A stretch of DNA of 5,767 nt from CAIPFQ01 sp964641775 (GTDB lineage: Bacteria > Chlamydiota > Chlamydiia > Chlamydiales > SM23-39): assembly GCA_964641775.1 (NCBI GenBank), contig CAZXLK010000088.1:1-5767 (forward strand). The letters are read 5' to 3'. The notes beneath the pieces are model-generated. The model did no database searches. It had not been told where the DNA came from and saw nothing but the letters and a program-made list of their open reading frames with translations. A program made the translations under genes and the position numbers. Of this stretch, positions 5,618 to 5,767 are shown one piece after another (position 1 is the first letter of the stretch; each line of letters opens with the position of its first letter).

Positions 5618-5728
5618 TGTACCCTTCTGTATTCCAATTTTCCGTCCATGAAAACTTGACTTCGAAGCAATTTTTCAGAACCATTCTTGTTACACTACTA
5701 TAAAGAAATTCTTCCTGCTTATCCTGCC
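5599..5728. repeat. Imperfect inverted repeat enclosing 98 bases of non-coding sequence
   Basis: GGCAGGATGAGCAGGA (5599-5614) is the reverse complement of 5713-5728 at 15 of 16 positions, and the one mismatch is a G-U wobble in RNA. The 98 bases between have no open frame of note and no strong promoter. The size and layout resemble a small non-autonomous element or a remnant, but I see no target-site duplication. The stretch 5499-5767 as a whole contains no recognisable gene. Confidence 0.55.
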
Positions 5729-5737
5729 ACCCGGGGC

Positions 5738-5762
5738 CCCCAAAAATGCATCATTTTTGGGG
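5738..5762. repeat. Perfect 11-bp hairpin at the window's right edge
   Basis: CCCCAAAAATG (5738-5748) and CATTTTTGGGG (5752-5762) pair perfectly around a CAT loop. Beyond a bulge of CCCGGGGC, CCA (5727-5729) could pair with TGG (5763-5765), extending the stem base. A C-rich run plus a T-run also occurs in the 860-890 core after mgtE, so both may belong to one class of REP-like intergenic palindromes. No gene follows inside the window to show whether it terminates a transcript. Confidence 0.55.
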
Positions 5763-5767
5763 TGGAG

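Noticed and set aside
5674..5704. Possible plus-strand promoter (TTCAGA, 19 bases, TATAAA) inside the inverted repeat
   Set aside because: The -35 is weak, the spacer is long and no gene start follows within the window, so I do not list it as a feature.

Overview
The window looks chromosomal and most likely comes from an environmental (non-Chlamydiaceae) member of the Chlamydiae, such as the Waddlia/Criblamydia/Parachlamydia groups. Three things point there: the order mgtE, DUF721/DciA-like gene, gyrB on one strand, which as I recall is broadly that of the chlamydial gyrA-gyrB region; the chlamydia-like GyrB N-terminus; and a protein with an F-box-like N-terminus, a eukaryotic-type module expanded in amoeba-associated chlamydiae. 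Base composition is moderate, mid-forties percent GC by eye. No sequence search was possible, so the taxon is an inference.

Layout. Positions 1-440 (minus) hold the N-terminal part of gyrB, cut by the window edge. It is preceded, with a 3-base gap and probable translational coupling, by a DUF721/DciA-like gene (444-764, minus). An intergenic gap (765-934) carries an unusual repeat: three modules each have an inverted partner, but the modules stay in the same order, so the stems interleave like a pseudoknot. Then comes mgtE (935-2392, minus), a magnesium channel/transporter. A 106-base divergent promoter region separates it from typA/bipA (2499-4316, plus), a ribosome-associated GTPase that has no visible Shine-Dalgarno sequence and may be leaderless. 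A 35-base near-perfect palindrome starts one base after the typA stop.

The right third is accessory in character. It has a small two-helix membrane protein of unknown function (4410-4697, minus) and, divergent from it across 117 bases, the F-box-like helical-repeat protein (4815-5498, plus). From 5499 to 5767 I see no gene, only repeats: GGGCAGGAT-type direct repeats, a 130-base imperfect inverted repeat, and a strong 11-bp hairpin at the edge.

How the genes fit together. GyrB (DNA supercoiling) and the DciA-like protein (candidate replicative helicase loader) form a replication unit. MgtE and TypA are housekeeping functions that share a compact divergent control region. The F-box-like protein is a candidate secreted host-interaction factor. 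Nothing here is clearly a new multi-gene system; the most unusual items are the interleaved inverted repeat after mgtE and the F-box-like gene.
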